A stretch of 64,000 nt of DNA from Acetivibrio mesophilus (GTDB taxonomy: Bacteria; Bacillota; Clostridia; Acetivibrionales; Acetivibrionaceae), in the NCBI RefSeq assembly GCF_004102745.1, contig NZ_RLII01000012.1, positions 31,362 to 95,361 of the forward strand, in the 5' to 3' direction. The notes under the pieces were generated by a model. It was not told the DNA's origin, searched no databases, and saw only the letters and a list, made by a program, of their open reading frames with translations. Shown one piece after another: positions 36,695-47,137 of this stretch. The stretch's first letter is position 1; each line of letters opens with the position of its first letter. Made by a program: the position numbers and the translations under genes.

Positions 36695-38636
36695 AATGAA
36701 TAAAATCTCTCTTATAGGGCTTGAATCAGACAAGGAGCGCATCCTTGAGAACCTTATGAAATTAGGCGTTGTTGAGATTACAGACCCAAAGGAAAAGATA
36801 TCTTCTGACGAATGGAAAGACCTGGTGGATGTAGACGGTGACGGCGAAAGCGTCTCAGGGCTCGATGCTCAGATTGACAGAGTGTCGGCCATTATTGACT
36901 ATCTGGACAAATTTGACACACGCAAAAAACCTCTCTTTTCATCCAAACGTGATATCAATGCCAGTGAATTAAACATGATTTTGCAAAATCAGGATAAGCT
37001 CTGGTCTGTTATTAACAGTATTAACGAATATGAAGAAATGCTGTCAAACTTAAAAGCAGAAAAGAACAAGAACTCAAACCTGATTTTAAGTCTTAGACCG
37101 TGGGAAGCTTTAGACATCCCCCTTGATTTGACATCGACTGCGTCTTCCACGGTTTTAATCGGTGTTGTGCCGGAAATGGCAGATACTGATAAAATAAAGC
37201 AGGATCTTTCTGACACAGTGCCAGAAAGCTACTGTGAGGTTTTGGGCAAAGACAAGGAGCAAAGCTATCTTCTTATTATATATTTAAGCAGTAAAGAAGA
37301 AGATGCTCTGAATGTATTAAAGCAGTACGGGTTCTCCAAGGTAACCTTTAAAGACCTTTCCGGAACTGTAAAACACAATATCAGTCAAGCTTCTAAAACC
37401 ATAGAAAAAATAGACAAGGATATCGAGGATATTGAAAAAAAGATAGCCTCCTATGTAAGATATAAGGATGACCTGGAGATTCTCCACGATCACTTGGCTA
37501 TTGAAAGAGAACGAAAGAGTGTGCTTGTGAATCTGCTCAAAACCAATAAGGTATTCATGCTCGAAGGATGGCTCCCGGAAAATTCATCGGAGCAAGTGAA
37601 AACCCTCTTGGAAAAAAGCAGTGATTGCTTCATAGAAATTATCAAGCCAGGAGAAGATGAAGAATTCCCTGTGCTGCTTGCCAATAAAGCCTTTCCAAGT
37701 TCTGTAGAATCAATAACAAATATGTACAGTGTGCCAAACTCTAAAGAGCTTGACCCCAACGCCATAATGGCTCCCTTTTTTATACTGTTTTTCGGGCTTA
37801 TGTTAAGTGACGGCGGTTACGGTGCAATAATGACCATCCTTGCAGGTATAATTCTTAAGGCGTTTAAGCTTGACGAAGGCACCAAAAAGTTCATGAGGCT
37901 CATGGTTTATTGTGGCATTTCGACAATGCTCTGGGGTCTACTTTTCGGTGGTTGGTTTGGTATTCCGAACATACCGGCATTGTGGTTCAATCCTTCTGAA
38001 GACCCGGAATTGCTGCTCAGTTACTCGCTACTCTTTGGTGCCATTCACATATATGTGGGTCTTGGAGTTCGCGGCGCAAACCTTATCAAGGATAAAAAAT
38101 ACCTTGATGCAGTTTTTGATGTGCTGTTCTGGTATATATTGTTTACGGGATTCATATTATTTGTACTTCCCTATATTCCAAAGGTTGATGCCGAAAGTGT
38201 AACCGGCCTGGTAAATCTAGGCAAGTATCTCATGGTAATTGGTGCGGCTCTTTTGATTTTGACCCAAGGCCGGGACAAGAAAAATATTTTTGCAAAGCTT
38301 ATAGGCGGTGTTTCAAGCCTTTACGATCTTGTAAGCTTTATGAGTGATGTTTTATCCTACTCAAGGCTTCTTGCCCTTGGTCTTGCCACTTCGGTTATTG
38401 CATCCATCGTCAACCAGATGGCGACAATGTTCGGCTTCAATAATATTCTAAAAATTATCGCTGTAGTTGCTATTCTGGCCTTTGGGCACATATTCAACTT
38501 TGCAATCAATGCTCTCGGGGCCTATGTTCACTCTTGCAGATTGCAGTATATTGAGTTTTTTGGAAAGTTCTATAAGGGCGGAGGTACAGCCTTTGAGCCC
38601 TTTAAAGCAAAAACAAAATATATAAATCTAAAATAA
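36681..38636 (+). CDS. ntpI: V-type ATPase subunit I (a-subunit)
   Basis: 651 residues. The N-terminal half is cytoplasmic with coiled coil; the C-terminal half has about seven membrane segments, including the segment with SYSRLLALGLATSVIASIVNQMA that carries the essential arginine. MAPFFILFFGLMLSDGGYGAIM is a family signature. It provides the two half-channels for ion entry and exit beside the K ring. The start overlaps the previous gene. Confidence 0.95.
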   Translation: MAIVKMNKISLIGLESDKERILENLMKLGVVEITDPKEKISSDEWKDLVDVDGDGESVSGLDAQIDRVSAIIDYLDKFDTRKKPLFSSKRDINASELNMILQNQDKLWSVINSINEYEEMLSNLKAEKNKNSNLILSLRPWEALDIPLDLTSTASSTVLIGVVPEMADTDKIKQDLSDTVPESYCEVLGKDKEQSYLLIIYLSSKEEDALNVLKQYGFSKVTFKDLSGTVKHNISQASKTIEKIDKDIEDIEKKIASYVRYKDDLEILHDHLAIERERKSVLVNLLKTNKVFMLEGWLPENSSEQVKTLLEKSSDCFIEIIKPGEDEEFPVLLANKAFPSSVESITNMYSVPNSKELDPNAIMAPFFILFFGLMLSDGGYGAIMTILAGIILKAFKLDEGTKKFMRLMVYCGISTMLWGLLFGGWFGIPNIPALWFNPSEDPELLLSYSLLFGAIHIYVGLGVRGANLIKDKKYLDAVFDVLFWYILFTGFILFVLPYIPKVDAESVTGLVNLGKYLMVIGAALLILTQGRDKKNIFAKLIGGVSSLYDLVSFMSDVLSYSRLLALGLATSVIASIVNQMATMFGFNNILKIIAVVAILAFGHIFNFAINALGAYVHSCRLQYIEFFGKFYKGGGTAFEPFKAKTKYINLK

Positions 38637-38652
38637 CAGGAGGTAATTCATT

Positions 38653-39120
38653 ATGTTGGAAATTATTAGTGGAAATTTCTTTGCAATTTTCGGAGCAGCA
38701 ATAGCCTTTATCTTTGCAGGTTTTGGTTCCTCCAAAGGTGTTGGTTTGGCTGGTGAAGCCGGTGCAGGTGTTTTAACTGAAGACCCGGGTAAATTTGGTC
38801 CGGTAATGGTACTTCAGGCACTTCCCAGTACCCAGGCAATCTATGCTTTCGTTATCGCATTCCTTACCATTCAGAAAGTAGTAGCAGGTGACTCTTTGTC
38901 AATTGCAGAAGGTTTTATCCTTTTCGCCGGTTGTATTCCTATCGGTTTTGTCGGCTGGATTTCAGGAATTTTCCAAGGCAGAGTTGCTGCTGCAGGAATA
39001 AACATGATAGCTAAAAGGCCCGAAGGTCTTGGAAGGGCTATAGTAATGGCACTTATGGTTGAGATGTTTGCTATCTTGGGCTTCATAGTGTCAATATTAA
39101 TGATTGGTAAAGTAGCATAA
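38653..39120 (+). CDS. ntpK: V-type ATPase rotor subunit K
   Basis: 155 residues: two fused hairpins, four membrane helices. Counting from the start, L57, T60, Q61, Q108 and E137 (in ALPSTQAIY, FQGRVAAAG and VEMFAILG) correspond to the Na+ ligands L61, T64, Q65, Q110 and E139 of Enterococcus hirae NtpK, with E137 the key carboxylate. This suggests Na+ transport, which remains inference. It follows ntpI by 16 nt with AGGAGGT upstream. Confidence 0.95.
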   Translation: MLEIISGNFFAIFGAAIAFIFAGFGSSKGVGLAGEAGAGVLTEDPGKFGPVMVLQALPSTQAIYAFVIAFLTIQKVVAGDSLSIAEGFILFAGCIPIGFVGWISGIFQGRVAAAGINMIAKRPEGLGRAIVMALMVEMFAILGFIVSILMIGKVA

Positions 39121-39147
39121 GATATTATATAAAAGGGAGTGTTCCCC

Positions 39148-39744
39148 ATGGCAGGAGTAGAAAAATTGAAGGAAAGGATACTTGAGGAAGCACGTGCTCA
39201 GGCAGAGGCAAATATCAAGCGTGCTCAGGAAGAGGCTTCGAAAATAATCGCGGCAGCCCAAAATGATGCCGACGCTAAAAAAGCACAGATCCTTGAGAAA
39301 GCAAAAAATGAAGCCGTGGATGTTAAAAAAAGGCTTAAAGCAATGGCTGAGCTAGAAGCAAGAAAGAAGAAGCTTCAGGCTAGGCAGGAAGTTGTTGACG
39401 AAGCATTCAATAAAACCCTCGAGAAGCTAAACAGCTTGCCTGACAAGGAATATGAAGAAATAATCTCTCGAATGGTAGTAAGTTCCATAGAAAGCGGATC
39501 TGAAGAGATTATACTCTCCCCTAGGGATAAGCAAAGAATCTCTGCCGGTTTTATAGAAGGCATAAATAAAAAACTATCTCAAAGAGGTATTGACGGAAAA
39601 ATAAGACTTTCTGAGGAGACTAAAAATATAAGCGGAGGCTTTATATTAAAATCCGGTAATATTGAAATAAACAACTCCTTCGAAGCAGTTATAAGGATGA
39701 AAAGAGAAGAGGTAGAAGCCGAAGTAATAAAAGCACTATTCTAA
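39148..39744 (+). CDS. ntpE: V-type ATPase peripheral-stalk subunit E
   Basis: About 198 residues, with an N-terminal Ala/Lys/Glu coiled coil (LEEARAQAEANIKRAQEEAS) and a globular C-terminal domain (EEIILSPRDKQRI, ISGGFILKSGNIEINNSFEAV). It joins with subunit G/H to hold the A3B3 head still. ATG 39148 is chosen over an upstream GTG because AAAGGGAGTG is placed for it. Confidence 0.93.
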   Translation: MAGVEKLKERILEEARAQAEANIKRAQEEASKIIAAAQNDADAKKAQILEKAKNEAVDVKKRLKAMAELEARKKKLQARQEVVDEAFNKTLEKLNSLPDKEYEEIISRMVVSSIESGSEEIILSPRDKQRISAGFIEGINKKLSQRGIDGKIRLSEETKNISGGFILKSGNIEINNSFEAVIRMKREEVEAEVIKALF

Positions 39745-39780
39745 AGCTGCTTAAAATTTGCAAAGAAGGAGGGATGGAAA

Positions 39781-40800
39781 TTGCCAAAGCTTAAAAAAAT
39801 CGATGAAACAAAATATGTATATGCAGTCTCACGGATACGCGCCATTGAAAAACGGCTTTTAGATAAAATAAGGCTTGACAGAATGGTGGAAGCAAAGTCC
39901 GCGGATGAATCGCTTAGGGTCTTGCTTGAAGCCGGTTACGGCAATGGAGACAATGATCTCAAAAGCATATTTGAATATGAAAACATTTTAAAGGAAGAAC
40001 ACAAAAAAGTGTATAGCCTATTAAATGAGCTTGCTCCTGAACAGGAGATCATAAATATGTTTTTGCTTACAAATGACTACCATAATGTAAAGGTAATTCT
40101 AAAGGCGGAATTCTCCGATCAGGACGAGTCTTCCCTTCTGATTGAACCGGGTTCCATTCCTGCTAGCGAGTTAAAGCTTATGATCAAGGACAGAAACATG
40201 TCTAAAATGCCTTCCATTATGAGAAAAGCAGTGGAAGAGGTCATAGACACCTATAGCAGGACCAGTGATCCCCAGATAATAGACCTGATTTTGGACAAAG
40301 CGAATTATACTCATATGAAGAGCATTTCAGCCTCTTTGGATAATAAGTTCATAAATCAACTGATTGTGATGCTTATAGATCTCAGAAATATTAATATTTT
40401 TCTCAGGGTCAAAAACCTTGGAAAATCATGGGATTTTCTCCAAAAGATTCTCATTCGGGGTGGAGATATTGACACTAAGGTATTTATTCAAAACTTCGAT
40501 GCGCCCCTAGAAAGCTTTATCGAAGAGCTGAAGTTCACCCAATACGGTTCCTTGCTTGAGGAGGGAATTGACAGCCTTAGGAGTACAGGAAGCCTTACCA
40601 AATTTGAAAAACTGTCGGATAACTTTACAACCTCCTATATCAAAAAGGCAAAATATATTACCTTTGGCATTGAGCCTTTGATTGGATACCTTATGGCAAA
40701 GGAAACGGAGATTAAAAATGCAAGAATCATTATGGTAGGTAAAATAAACAATATTTCTAATGATGTCATTAGAGAAAGGCTGAGAGAGTCTTATGTATAA
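39781..40800 (+). CDS. ntpC: V-type ATPase subunit C (d-type)
   Basis: 339 residues, almost entirely helical: KYVYAVSRIRAIEKRLLDK, MVEAKSADESLRVLLEAGYG, and near the end GIEPLIGYLMAKETEIKNARIIMVGK, the typical C-terminus of this funnel-shaped subunit that links the central stalk to the K ring. Start is TTG 39781 following AAGGAGGGA. It overlaps the next gene by 8 nt. Confidence 0.94.
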   Translation: MPKLKKIDETKYVYAVSRIRAIEKRLLDKIRLDRMVEAKSADESLRVLLEAGYGNGDNDLKSIFEYENILKEEHKKVYSLLNELAPEQEIINMFLLTNDYHNVKVILKAEFSDQDESSLLIEPGSIPASELKLMIKDRNMSKMPSIMRKAVEEVIDTYSRTSDPQIIDLILDKANYTHMKSISASLDNKFINQLIVMLIDLRNINIFLRVKNLGKSWDFLQKILIRGGDIDTKVFIQNFDAPLESFIEELKFTQYGSLLEEGIDSLRSTGSLTKFEKLSDNFTTSYIKKAKYITFGIEPLIGYLMAKETEIKNARIIMVGKINNISNDVIRERLRESYV

Positions 40801-41113
40801 AGTAGGAGTTATTGGAGATAAAGACAGTATTTTAGGATTTAAAGCCCTTGGTATGTCGGTATTTCCCGTTACAAGCGCTGCAGAGGCGCAAGAGACGATT
40901 GACGAAATTGCCGCTATGCAGTACGCGGTTATATACATCACAGAGCAGTTTGCAAAGGATATCGTCTCTACAATAGACAAATACAAGGATCATAGATTTC
41001 CTGCCATTATACTCATTCCCGGCAATCAGGGTTCTCTGGGTATCGGTATGATGAGCGTTAAAAAGAGTGTAGAACGAGCTGTGGGTGCTGACATACTTTT
41101 TAAGGATGAATAA
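40793..41113 (+). CDS. ntpG: V-type ATPase central-stalk subunit F
   Basis: 106 residues with a small Rossmann-like fold: MYKVGVIGDKDSILGFKALGM, YAVIYITEQFAKDI, PAIILIPGNQGSLGIGM. It sits with subunit D in the rotating central stalk. It is called NtpG in Enterococcus and subunit F elsewhere. Confidence 0.94.
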   Translation: MYKVGVIGDKDSILGFKALGMSVFPVTSAAEAQETIDEIAAMQYAVIYITEQFAKDIVSTIDKYKDHRFPAIILIPGNQGSLGIGMMSVKKSVERAVGADILFKDE

Positions 41114-41163
41114 TTATTGTTTGACTTTGAGGTTAAAACTTTTTTTGAAAGAAGGGATAAATC

Positions 41164-42933
41164 GTGAGCCAGGGAACAATAGTTAAAGTCTCCGGGCCTC
41201 TGGTAATTGCCGAAGGCATGAGAGATGCAAACATGTTTGACGTTGTACGTGTAAGCGAACATCGTTTGATTGGTGAAATAATTGAAATGCATGGAGATAG
41301 AGCTTCCATCCAGGTATACGAGGAAACCGCAGGCTTAGGCCCCGGCGAACCGGTGGTTTCTACCGGTGCACCCCTAAGCGTTGAGCTGGGTCCTGGGCTT
41401 ATTGAGAATATTTTTGACGGTATTCAAAGACCTCTTGTAACAATCAGGGAAATGGTGGGCAGCAATATAACAAGAGGTATTGATGTTACTTCCCTCGACA
41501 GAAAAAAGAAGTGGAAGTTTGAGCCTACCGTAAAAAAAGGTGCCAAAGTAGCTGCTGGCGACATAATAGGTAAGGTTCAGGAAACTCCAATCGTAGAGCA
41601 CAGGATAATGGTCCCCCACGGAGTACAAGGTACAATTGAAGAGATAACGGGCGGAAGCTTCACTGTGGAGGAAGCCGTTGCAAAGGTTCGAACTGAAAAC
41701 AAAGAGTTGGTTGAAATTCGCATGATGCAGAAATGGCCGGTACGTGTGGGCCGTCCATATAAGGAAAAGCTCCCACCCACCACTCCCCTTGTCACAGGTC
41801 AAAGGGTTATCGACACTCTCTTCCCCTTGGCAAAAGGTGGAGTTGCAGCAGTACCCGGTCCCTTCGGAAGCGGTAAAACCGTAGTTCAGCATCAGCTTGC
41901 AAAATGGGCTGACGCAGAAATAGTTATCTATATAGGATGTGGAGAACGCGGAAACGAAATGACCGACGTTTTAAGGGAATTTCCGGAGCTTAAAGACCCA
42001 AGAACTGGCGAATCTCTTATGAAGAGAACCGTTCTTATTGCAAATACATCAGACATGCCTGTTGCTGCCAGAGAAGCATCCATTTATACAGGCATGACTA
42101 TTGCAGAATATTTCAGGGATATGGGCTACAGTGTGGCATTAATGGCAGACTCCACCTCCCGTTGGGCAGAAGCGTTGAGGGAAATGTCCGGCCGACTCGA
42201 AGAAATGCCTGGTGAAGAAGGTTATCCGGCGTATCTAAGTTCAAGGCTTGCCCAGTTCTATGAAAGGGCTGGAAGAGTTGTATGTCTTGGCACCGAAGGC
42301 AGAGAAGGTGCTCTGACAGCCATCGGCGCCGTATCACCTCCCGGTGGTGACATTTCCGAGCCTGTTACCCAAGCTACACTGAGGATTATCAAAGTGTTCT
42401 GGGGACTTGATTCAAGTCTTGCCTACCGACGTCATTTCCCTGCAATAAACTGGTTGCAGAGCTACTCGCTGTACCTTGATATCCTTGATAAATGGATTAA
42501 TGAAAATGTTTCCAGAGACTGGAATTCATTGAGGTCCGACACAATGCGCATCCTTCAAGAAGAATCGGAACTCGAAGAAATCGTTCGACTGGTGGGTGTC
42601 GATGCCCTGTCACCTTCCGACAGACTTACTTTGGAAGCTGCCAAGTCGGTACGTGAGGACTATCTTCACCAGAATGCCTTCCATGAAGTGGATACCTATA
42701 CCTCGTTGAATAAGCAGTACAGAATGTTAAAACTCATACTGGGATTCTATTACAGCGGCAAAAAAGCCTTAGATGCAGGAGTGAGTATCAAAGAATTATT
42801 TGAGCTTCCTGTCAGGGAAAAAATAGGAAGAGCAAAATACACACCTGAAGAACAGGTAAACAGCCATTTCAATGAAATAGAAAGCGAGCTCAATAACCAA
42901 ATAGAAGCCCTCATCTCAAAGGAGGTGCAATAA
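41164..42933 (+). CDS. ntpA: V-type ATPase catalytic subunit A
   Basis: 589 residues. Walker [18 protein letters not shown] (near residue 232), the A-subunit-specific non-homologous insert around residues 110-200, and Walker [36 protein letters not shown]. Three copies alternate with B in the ATP-hydrolysing head. Starts at GTG 41164 after GAAAGAAGGG. One nt separates its stop from ntpB. Confidence 0.97.
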   Translation: MSQGTIVKVSGPLVIAEGMRDANMFDVVRVSEHRLIGEIIEMHGDRASIQVYEETAGLGPGEPVVSTGAPLSVELGPGLIENIFDGIQRPLVTIREMVGSNITRGIDVTSLDRKKKWKFEPTVKKGAKVAAGDIIGKVQETPIVEHRIMVPHGVQGTIEEITGGSFTVEEAVAKVRTENKELVEIRMMQKWPVRVGRPYKEKLPPTTPLVTGQRVIDTLFPLAKGGVAAVPGPFGSGKTVVQHQLAKWADAEIVIYIGCGERGNEMTDVLREFPELKDPRTGESLMKRTVLIANTSDMPVAAREASIYTGMTIAEYFRDMGYSVALMADSTSRWAEALREMSGRLEEMPGEEGYPAYLSSRLAQFYERAGRVVCLGTEGREGALTAIGAVSPPGGDISEPVTQATLRIIKVFWGLDSSLAYRRHFPAINWLQSYSLYLDILDKWINENVSRDWNSLRSDTMRILQEESELEEIVRLVGVDALSPSDRLTLEAAKSVREDYLHQNAFHEVDTYTSLNKQYRMLKLILGFYYSGKKALDAGVSIKELFELPVREKIGRAKYTPEEQVNSHFNEIESELNNQIEALISKEVQ

Positions 42934-42934
42934 A

Positions 42935-44320
42935 ATGCTAAAGGAGTACAGAACAATATCCGAGGTTGCCGGTCCTTTGATGCTTGTACAGAAGGTTGAA
43001 GGTGTTAAATATGGTGAACTCGGTGAAATAGAGTTGGCAAACGGTGAAATCAGAAGATGCAAGGTATTGGAAGTTGACGGAGAAAATGCATTGGTGCAGC
43101 TCTTTGAGAGCTCTGCAGGTATAAACGTTGCTACAAGTAAAGTAAGATTTTTGGGAAGAAGTATTGAGCTTCCCGTATCACTGGATATGCTCGGAAGAGT
43201 ATTCAGCGGTATGGGTAAGCCATTGGACGGCGGTCCGAACATTATTCCCGATACAAGACTTGACATAAACGGTCTTCCTATGAATCCGGCCGCAAGAAAC
43301 TACCCTTCGGAGTTTATACAGACGGGAGTGTCCGCCATTGATGGACTAAACACTTTGGTTCGCGGTCAGAAACTTCCCATATTTTCCGGTTCGGGTCTTC
43401 CCCATGCCCAACTTGCCGCACAGATTGCAAGGCAGGCAAAGGTTCTGGGTACAGACAGTAAATTTGCCGTTGTGTTTGCAGCCGTGGGTATTACCTTTGA
43501 AGAATCCGACTACTTTATCAGCGACTTTAAGAGGACCGGTGCCATAGATCGTACAGTACTGTTTATAAACCTGGCAAACGACCCTGCCATCGAACGTATT
43601 TCAACCCCTCGTATGGCACTGACAGCAGCGGAGTACCTTGCTTTTGAGAAAGGCATGCACGTGCTTGTTATAATTACCGACATAACCAACTATGCAGAGG
43701 CCCTCCGTGAAGTATCTGCCGCAAGAAAGGAAGTTCCCGGCAGAAGAGGTTACCCGGGTTATCTTTATACGGACCTTGCTACAATATACGAAAGAGCCGG
43801 AAGGAAGATTGATAGTGAGGGTAGTATTACCCTTATCCCAATACTTACAATGCCTGAGGATGACAAGACTCATCCTATCCCCGACCTCACCGGATATATA
43901 ACCGAGGGTCAGATTATCCTAAGCAGAGAGCTTCACCGCAAGGGCGTAATGCCTCCAATAGACGTACTTCCATCCCTGTCTCGTCTTAAAGATAAGGGAA
44001 TCGGTAAAGGCAAAACCCGTGAAGACCATGCGGATACAATGAATCAGCTTTTCGCCGCTTACGCAAGGGGTAAGGAAGCAAAGGAATTGGCTGTAATTCT
44101 CGGAGATGCTGCCCTTTCCGATACGGATAAGCTATATGCCAAATTTGCGGATGCTTTTGAAAAGGAATATGTATCCCAGGGCTTTGACGAAGACAGAACT
44201 ATTGAAAAAACCCTTGAAATCGGCTGGAAGCTGCTTTCAATACTGCCTAGATCAGAGCTCAAACGTATACGGGATGAATACCTTGATAAATATTTGCCCA
44301 AAGCATCAGAGAATAAATAA
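42935..44320 (+). CDS. ntpB: V-type ATPase regulatory subunit B
   Basis: 461 residues. It lacks a P-loop: the corresponding segment reads [19 protein letters not shown], as expected for the non-catalytic B subunit. [36 protein letters not shown] is typical. It forms the A3B3 head with subunit A. ATG 42935 follows AAAGGAGGTG in the end of ntpA. Confidence 0.97.
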   Translation: MLKEYRTISEVAGPLMLVQKVEGVKYGELGEIELANGEIRRCKVLEVDGENALVQLFESSAGINVATSKVRFLGRSIELPVSLDMLGRVFSGMGKPLDGGPNIIPDTRLDINGLPMNPAARNYPSEFIQTGVSAIDGLNTLVRGQKLPIFSGSGLPHAQLAAQIARQAKVLGTDSKFAVVFAAVGITFEESDYFISDFKRTGAIDRTVLFINLANDPAIERISTPRMALTAAEYLAFEKGMHVLVIITDITNYAEALREVSAARKEVPGRRGYPGYLYTDLATIYERAGRKIDSEGSITLIPILTMPEDDKTHPIPDLTGYITEGQIILSRELHRKGVMPPIDVLPSLSRLKDKGIGKGKTREDHADTMNQLFAAYARGKEAKELAVILGDAALSDTDKLYAKFADAFEKEYVSQGFDEDRTIEKTLEIGWKLLSILPRSELKRIRDEYLDKYLPKASENK

Positions 44321-44431
44321 CCTGTGCTTTTTACGAGGCTTATTTAGGGTATTATTTATTCCAGAGCTTTTATTTTCAGACTTAAGAAGAAAGCTTATTG
44401 CTGTCTTCTTAATATTAAGGAGAGAATCACT

Positions 44432-45100
44432 ATGGGAATTATGCGTGTAAACCCGACCAGAATGGAGCTTTCCCGACTCAAGAAAAGGCTGCAGGTTGCC
44501 CGCAGAGGTCACAAGTTGTTAAAGGATAAGCTGGATGAACTCATGAAGCAGTTTCTTGACCTGGTGAGAAAAAACAAAGAGCTCCGTGAAAAGGTTGAAG
44601 AAATGCTGATGAAAGTTCACCAGGACTTTCTCATAGCTAGAGCCGTTATGTCATCAGAAGGGCTTGATGCTGCGCTTATGCTTCCAAAGCAGAGCATAAG
44701 CCTTGACGTGTCCACCAAGAATATCATGAGCGTGGAAGTACCTATACTGAATTTTACCACTTCAAGCTCCGACGAAAGCGACATATATCCTTATGGATTT
44801 GCCTCAACTTCCGGAGAGCTTGACGGGGCCATCTCCACCCTTTCCCAGGTGCTTCCTTACATGCTTGAGCTTGCACAGATGGAAAAATCATCACAGCTTC
44901 TTGCACAGGAAATCGAAAAAACAAGAAGAAGGGTTAATGCCCTTGAATATGTAATGATCCCTCAGTTGACGGATACGATAAAATATATATCCATGAAGCT
45001 GGACGAAAATGAAAGAGGAAACATCACCAGACTTATGAAGGTAAAGGATATGATGTTGAAGCAAGCCCATGATTATGCAGCGGGACATAATGGAGCTTAG
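44432..45100 (+). CDS. ntpD: V-type ATPase central-stalk subunit D
   Basis: 222 residues, a long helical hairpin: [33 protein letters not shown] at the start and [20 protein letters not shown] near the C-terminus. It is the rotor shaft. It ends the operon; ATG 44432 follows AAGGAGAGA after a 111-nt gap downstream of ntpB. Confidence 0.96.
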   Translation: MGIMRVNPTRMELSRLKKRLQVARRGHKLLKDKLDELMKQFLDLVRKNKELREKVEEMLMKVHQDFLIARAVMSSEGLDAALMLPKQSISLDVSTKNIMSVEVPILNFTTSSSDESDIYPYGFASTSGELDGAISTLSQVLPYMLELAQMEKSSQLLAQEIEKTRRRVNALEYVMIPQLTDTIKYISMKLDENERGNITRLMKVKDMMLKQAHDYAAGHNGA

Positions 45101-45113
45101 GAGTAAAGTAAAA

Positions 45114-45158
45114 GCCGCCTGCCAATGAAATTATCTTAGAATTGGCAGGCGGTATATT
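45114..45158. terminator. Bidirectional terminator between V-ATPase and ABC-F genes
   Basis: A perfect 12-bp inverted repeat (CCGCCTGCCAAT / ATTGGCAGGCGG) with a 14-nt loop, followed by an AT-rich stretch, between convergent stops at 45100 and 45158. Confidence 0.85.
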
Positions 45159-46780
45159 TATATTTTCCCCAACATAGACGCAAGGCTTCGATATTCTTCT
45201 TCAAGAGCCTCCTTATCAGCCCCGGGAATCGATAGCTTTGATGCTATTTCAGCCATCTTCATTCTAATTAGAATCTGTTCCGTCTCATCTTTGGCCTTTT
45301 TCGGAGTTTCATTTGTCCGTTGTCTATATTCTTCGAGACTTCCTTCATACTCGGTTATAGTATGGTTTTCAAATACAAGCAAGTGGTCAGCAACAGCATT
45401 TACAAAGGCGCTGTCGTGGGAGACAAAGAGAATTGTTCCCTCATACTCGCAAAGGACATTCTCCAATGCTTCCATAGAGGTCATATCAAGATAATTTGTC
45501 GGTTCATCCAAAAGCAAAACATTGGCATCGGAGACAAAGAGCTTTGCAAAGGAAACCTTCACCTTCTCTCCTCCGCTCAAGCACCCCACCTTTTTATTTA
45601 CATCATCATTCCTTATTAATAGGCGTGCCAGTATTGTTCTCGCTACAGTCTGATTCTGGACACTATTCCTCATCACATTTTCCAGTACGGACTTATTATA
45701 ATCGAGGTTTTCAAAGTCTTGATGAAAATATCCGATTTTTGCCTTAGGCGCAATATATATGCTCCTATCGGCATTTTTGTAAATCAGGTTCAGCAATGTA
45801 CTCTTTCCTGTTCCGTTTTCACCCCACATGGCAGTTTTTGAACCGTTCAATACCTTAAACCCAGCTTTATCAAATACTTTTTTGCTGCCATAGCTGAAGG
45901 ATAGCCTGTCAGCAGAGATAACAACCTTGCTTTCCGGTGGATTGGTCAGAGAAAAATCCAGCTTGATTTTCGGTATTTCCTTCGGTTTTTCCTTTACCTC
46001 GAGTTTATCGAGACGAGTTTTTAAGCTGTTTGCTGCATTATTGATTTTTTGCTGCTTTTGGGTAGTTTCCCTTTTGTGAAGCCTCGCCTCGGAATTGCCC
46101 ATTCTTTTCGGAGCTTTCCTCATGGATTTTGACCGATTTTGCCTGTCCATTATTGCCTCTTGGATACTTGACTTTTCATAGATATACTTTTCATACTCCA
46201 GAAGTTCACGATTATGCTCCATCTCACTTTGTTTCTTATAGAATGAATAGTTGCCGTTATAGAACTTCAGCTTTCCGTCCCTTACCTCAATTATTTTATT
46301 GCAAAGGCTGTCAAGCAAGAGCCTATCATGACTTACCATCACAAACGACTCCACCCTTAGGAGTTTTTGCTTTAAAAGTTCAATTCCCTTATAGTCAAGA
46401 TTTGCCGTAGGCTCATCCGCAAACACCAGAAGATTTTCACCATTAAAGGCGTTGGCAATTTTGATTCTGGTTTTTTCTCCCCCGCTAAAGACATTTTGAT
46501 GCACCTTCTGAGACAGGTTAAATTCCTTTAACAGCTTTTTATCTGCATAAATGCTTTCATCGGAAAACTGACGGATATATGCTATATCACAAAATTGTCT
46601 CACAAACCCCTGATCCGGTTCTATCTCCTTTGCCAAAATATTCATAAGCGTAGTCTTACCGGAACCGTTTTGCCCTATTATACCGATTTTGTCACCGGAA
46701 TAAATCTTCAAATCATCAATTTCAATAATAAGCCTGTCACTAAAGTACTTCTTTATATTTGACGCTTCCAATATAAGCAT
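45158..46780 (-). CDS. ABC-F type ribosomal protection protein
   Basis: About 540 residues from the ATG at 46780 (AAAGGAGAG upstream). Two ABC domains without membrane segments: Walker A GQNGSGKTTLMN and GENGTGKSTLLN, signatures FSGGEKTR and LSGGEKVK, and DEPTANLD / DEPTNYLD. The linker between them has KAPKRMGNSEARLHKR, typical of antibiotic-resistance ABC-F proteins such as the Vga/Lsa/Msr group. These bind the ribosomal E site and dislodge drugs. Which drug class is involved cannot be told. A structured leader precedes it. Confidence 0.87.
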   Translation of the reverse strand: MLILEASNIKKYFSDRLIIEIDDLKIYSGDKIGIIGQNGSGKTTLMNILAKEIEPDQGFVRQFCDIAYIRQFSDESIYADKKLLKEFNLSQKVHQNVFSGGEKTRIKIANAFNGENLLVFADEPTANLDYKGIELLKQKLLRVESFVMVSHDRLLLDSLCNKIIEVRDGKLKFYNGNYSFYKKQSEMEHNRELLEYEKYIYEKSSIQEAIMDRQNRSKSMRKAPKRMGNSEARLHKRETTQKQQKINNAANSLKTRLDKLEVKEKPKEIPKIKLDFSLTNPPESKVVISADRLSFSYGSKKVFDKAGFKVLNGSKTAMWGENGTGKSTLLNLIYKNADRSIYIAPKAKIGYFHQDFENLDYNKSVLENVMRNSVQNQTVARTILARLLIRNDDVNKKVGCLSGGEKVKVSFAKLFVSDANVLLLDEPTNYLDMTSMEALENVLCEYEGTILFVSHDSAFVNAVADHLLVFENHTITEYEGSLEEYRQRTNETPKKAKDETEQILIRMKMAEIASKLSIPGADKEALEEEYRSLASMLGKI

Positions 46781-46930
46781 AAAAAAATCTCTCCTTTCAC
46801 CTTTTTGAGTGTGCCGGAAAGATACAAAAAGCATAATACCCGCTAAAGCAGCAAGGCATTAACTGTATGACAAAGATATTTATAGCTAATCCGGCACAAA
46901 ACAAGAGCATCATGCTCTCTTTAAAATCAA
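46781..46930 (-). promoter_or_regulatory. Structured leader of the ABC-F gene
   Basis: On the minus strand an AGAGCAT..ATGCTCT hairpin followed by GTTTTG lies at 46904-46918. An 8-bp long-range stem, TCCGGCAC (46890-46897) with GTGCCGGA (46811-46818), encloses 71 nt. A short frame from ATG 46834 (MLFVSFRHTQKGER) runs in phase into the ABC-F gene. This is the kind of layout used for drug-sensing attenuation, but no match to a known leader is claimed. Confidence 0.45.
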
Positions 46931-47056
46931 AATGATTTTTTGCCAAATTAGCCAATCCTCATCGTTAAAATACCTTACCCTTTCTTAATATTTAATTTCA
47001 TTTTATCCTATTTTAAGCAGTAAATCAATATCTATATTAAAATCTATATTAAATTT

Positions 47057-47098
47057 AAAATCCCCTCCAGATAAGGATTTTATCCAGAAGGGATTTTT
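47057..47098 (-). terminator. Terminator of first dockerin gene
   Basis: AAAATCCCCTCCAGATAA pairs with TTATCCAGAAGGGATTTT, with T-run on the minus strand. A sequence-related terminator follows the other dockerin gene. Confidence 0.85.
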
Positions 47099-47137
47099 TA
47101 TCATACTATTAGTTATTTTATACTATAACTGTTACTC

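Noticed and set aside
46781..46834. Longer N-terminus for the ABC-F protein from ATG 46834
   Set aside because: The ATG at 46780 has AAAGGAGAG and starts the conserved ABC sequence; the upstream part is more likely leader.
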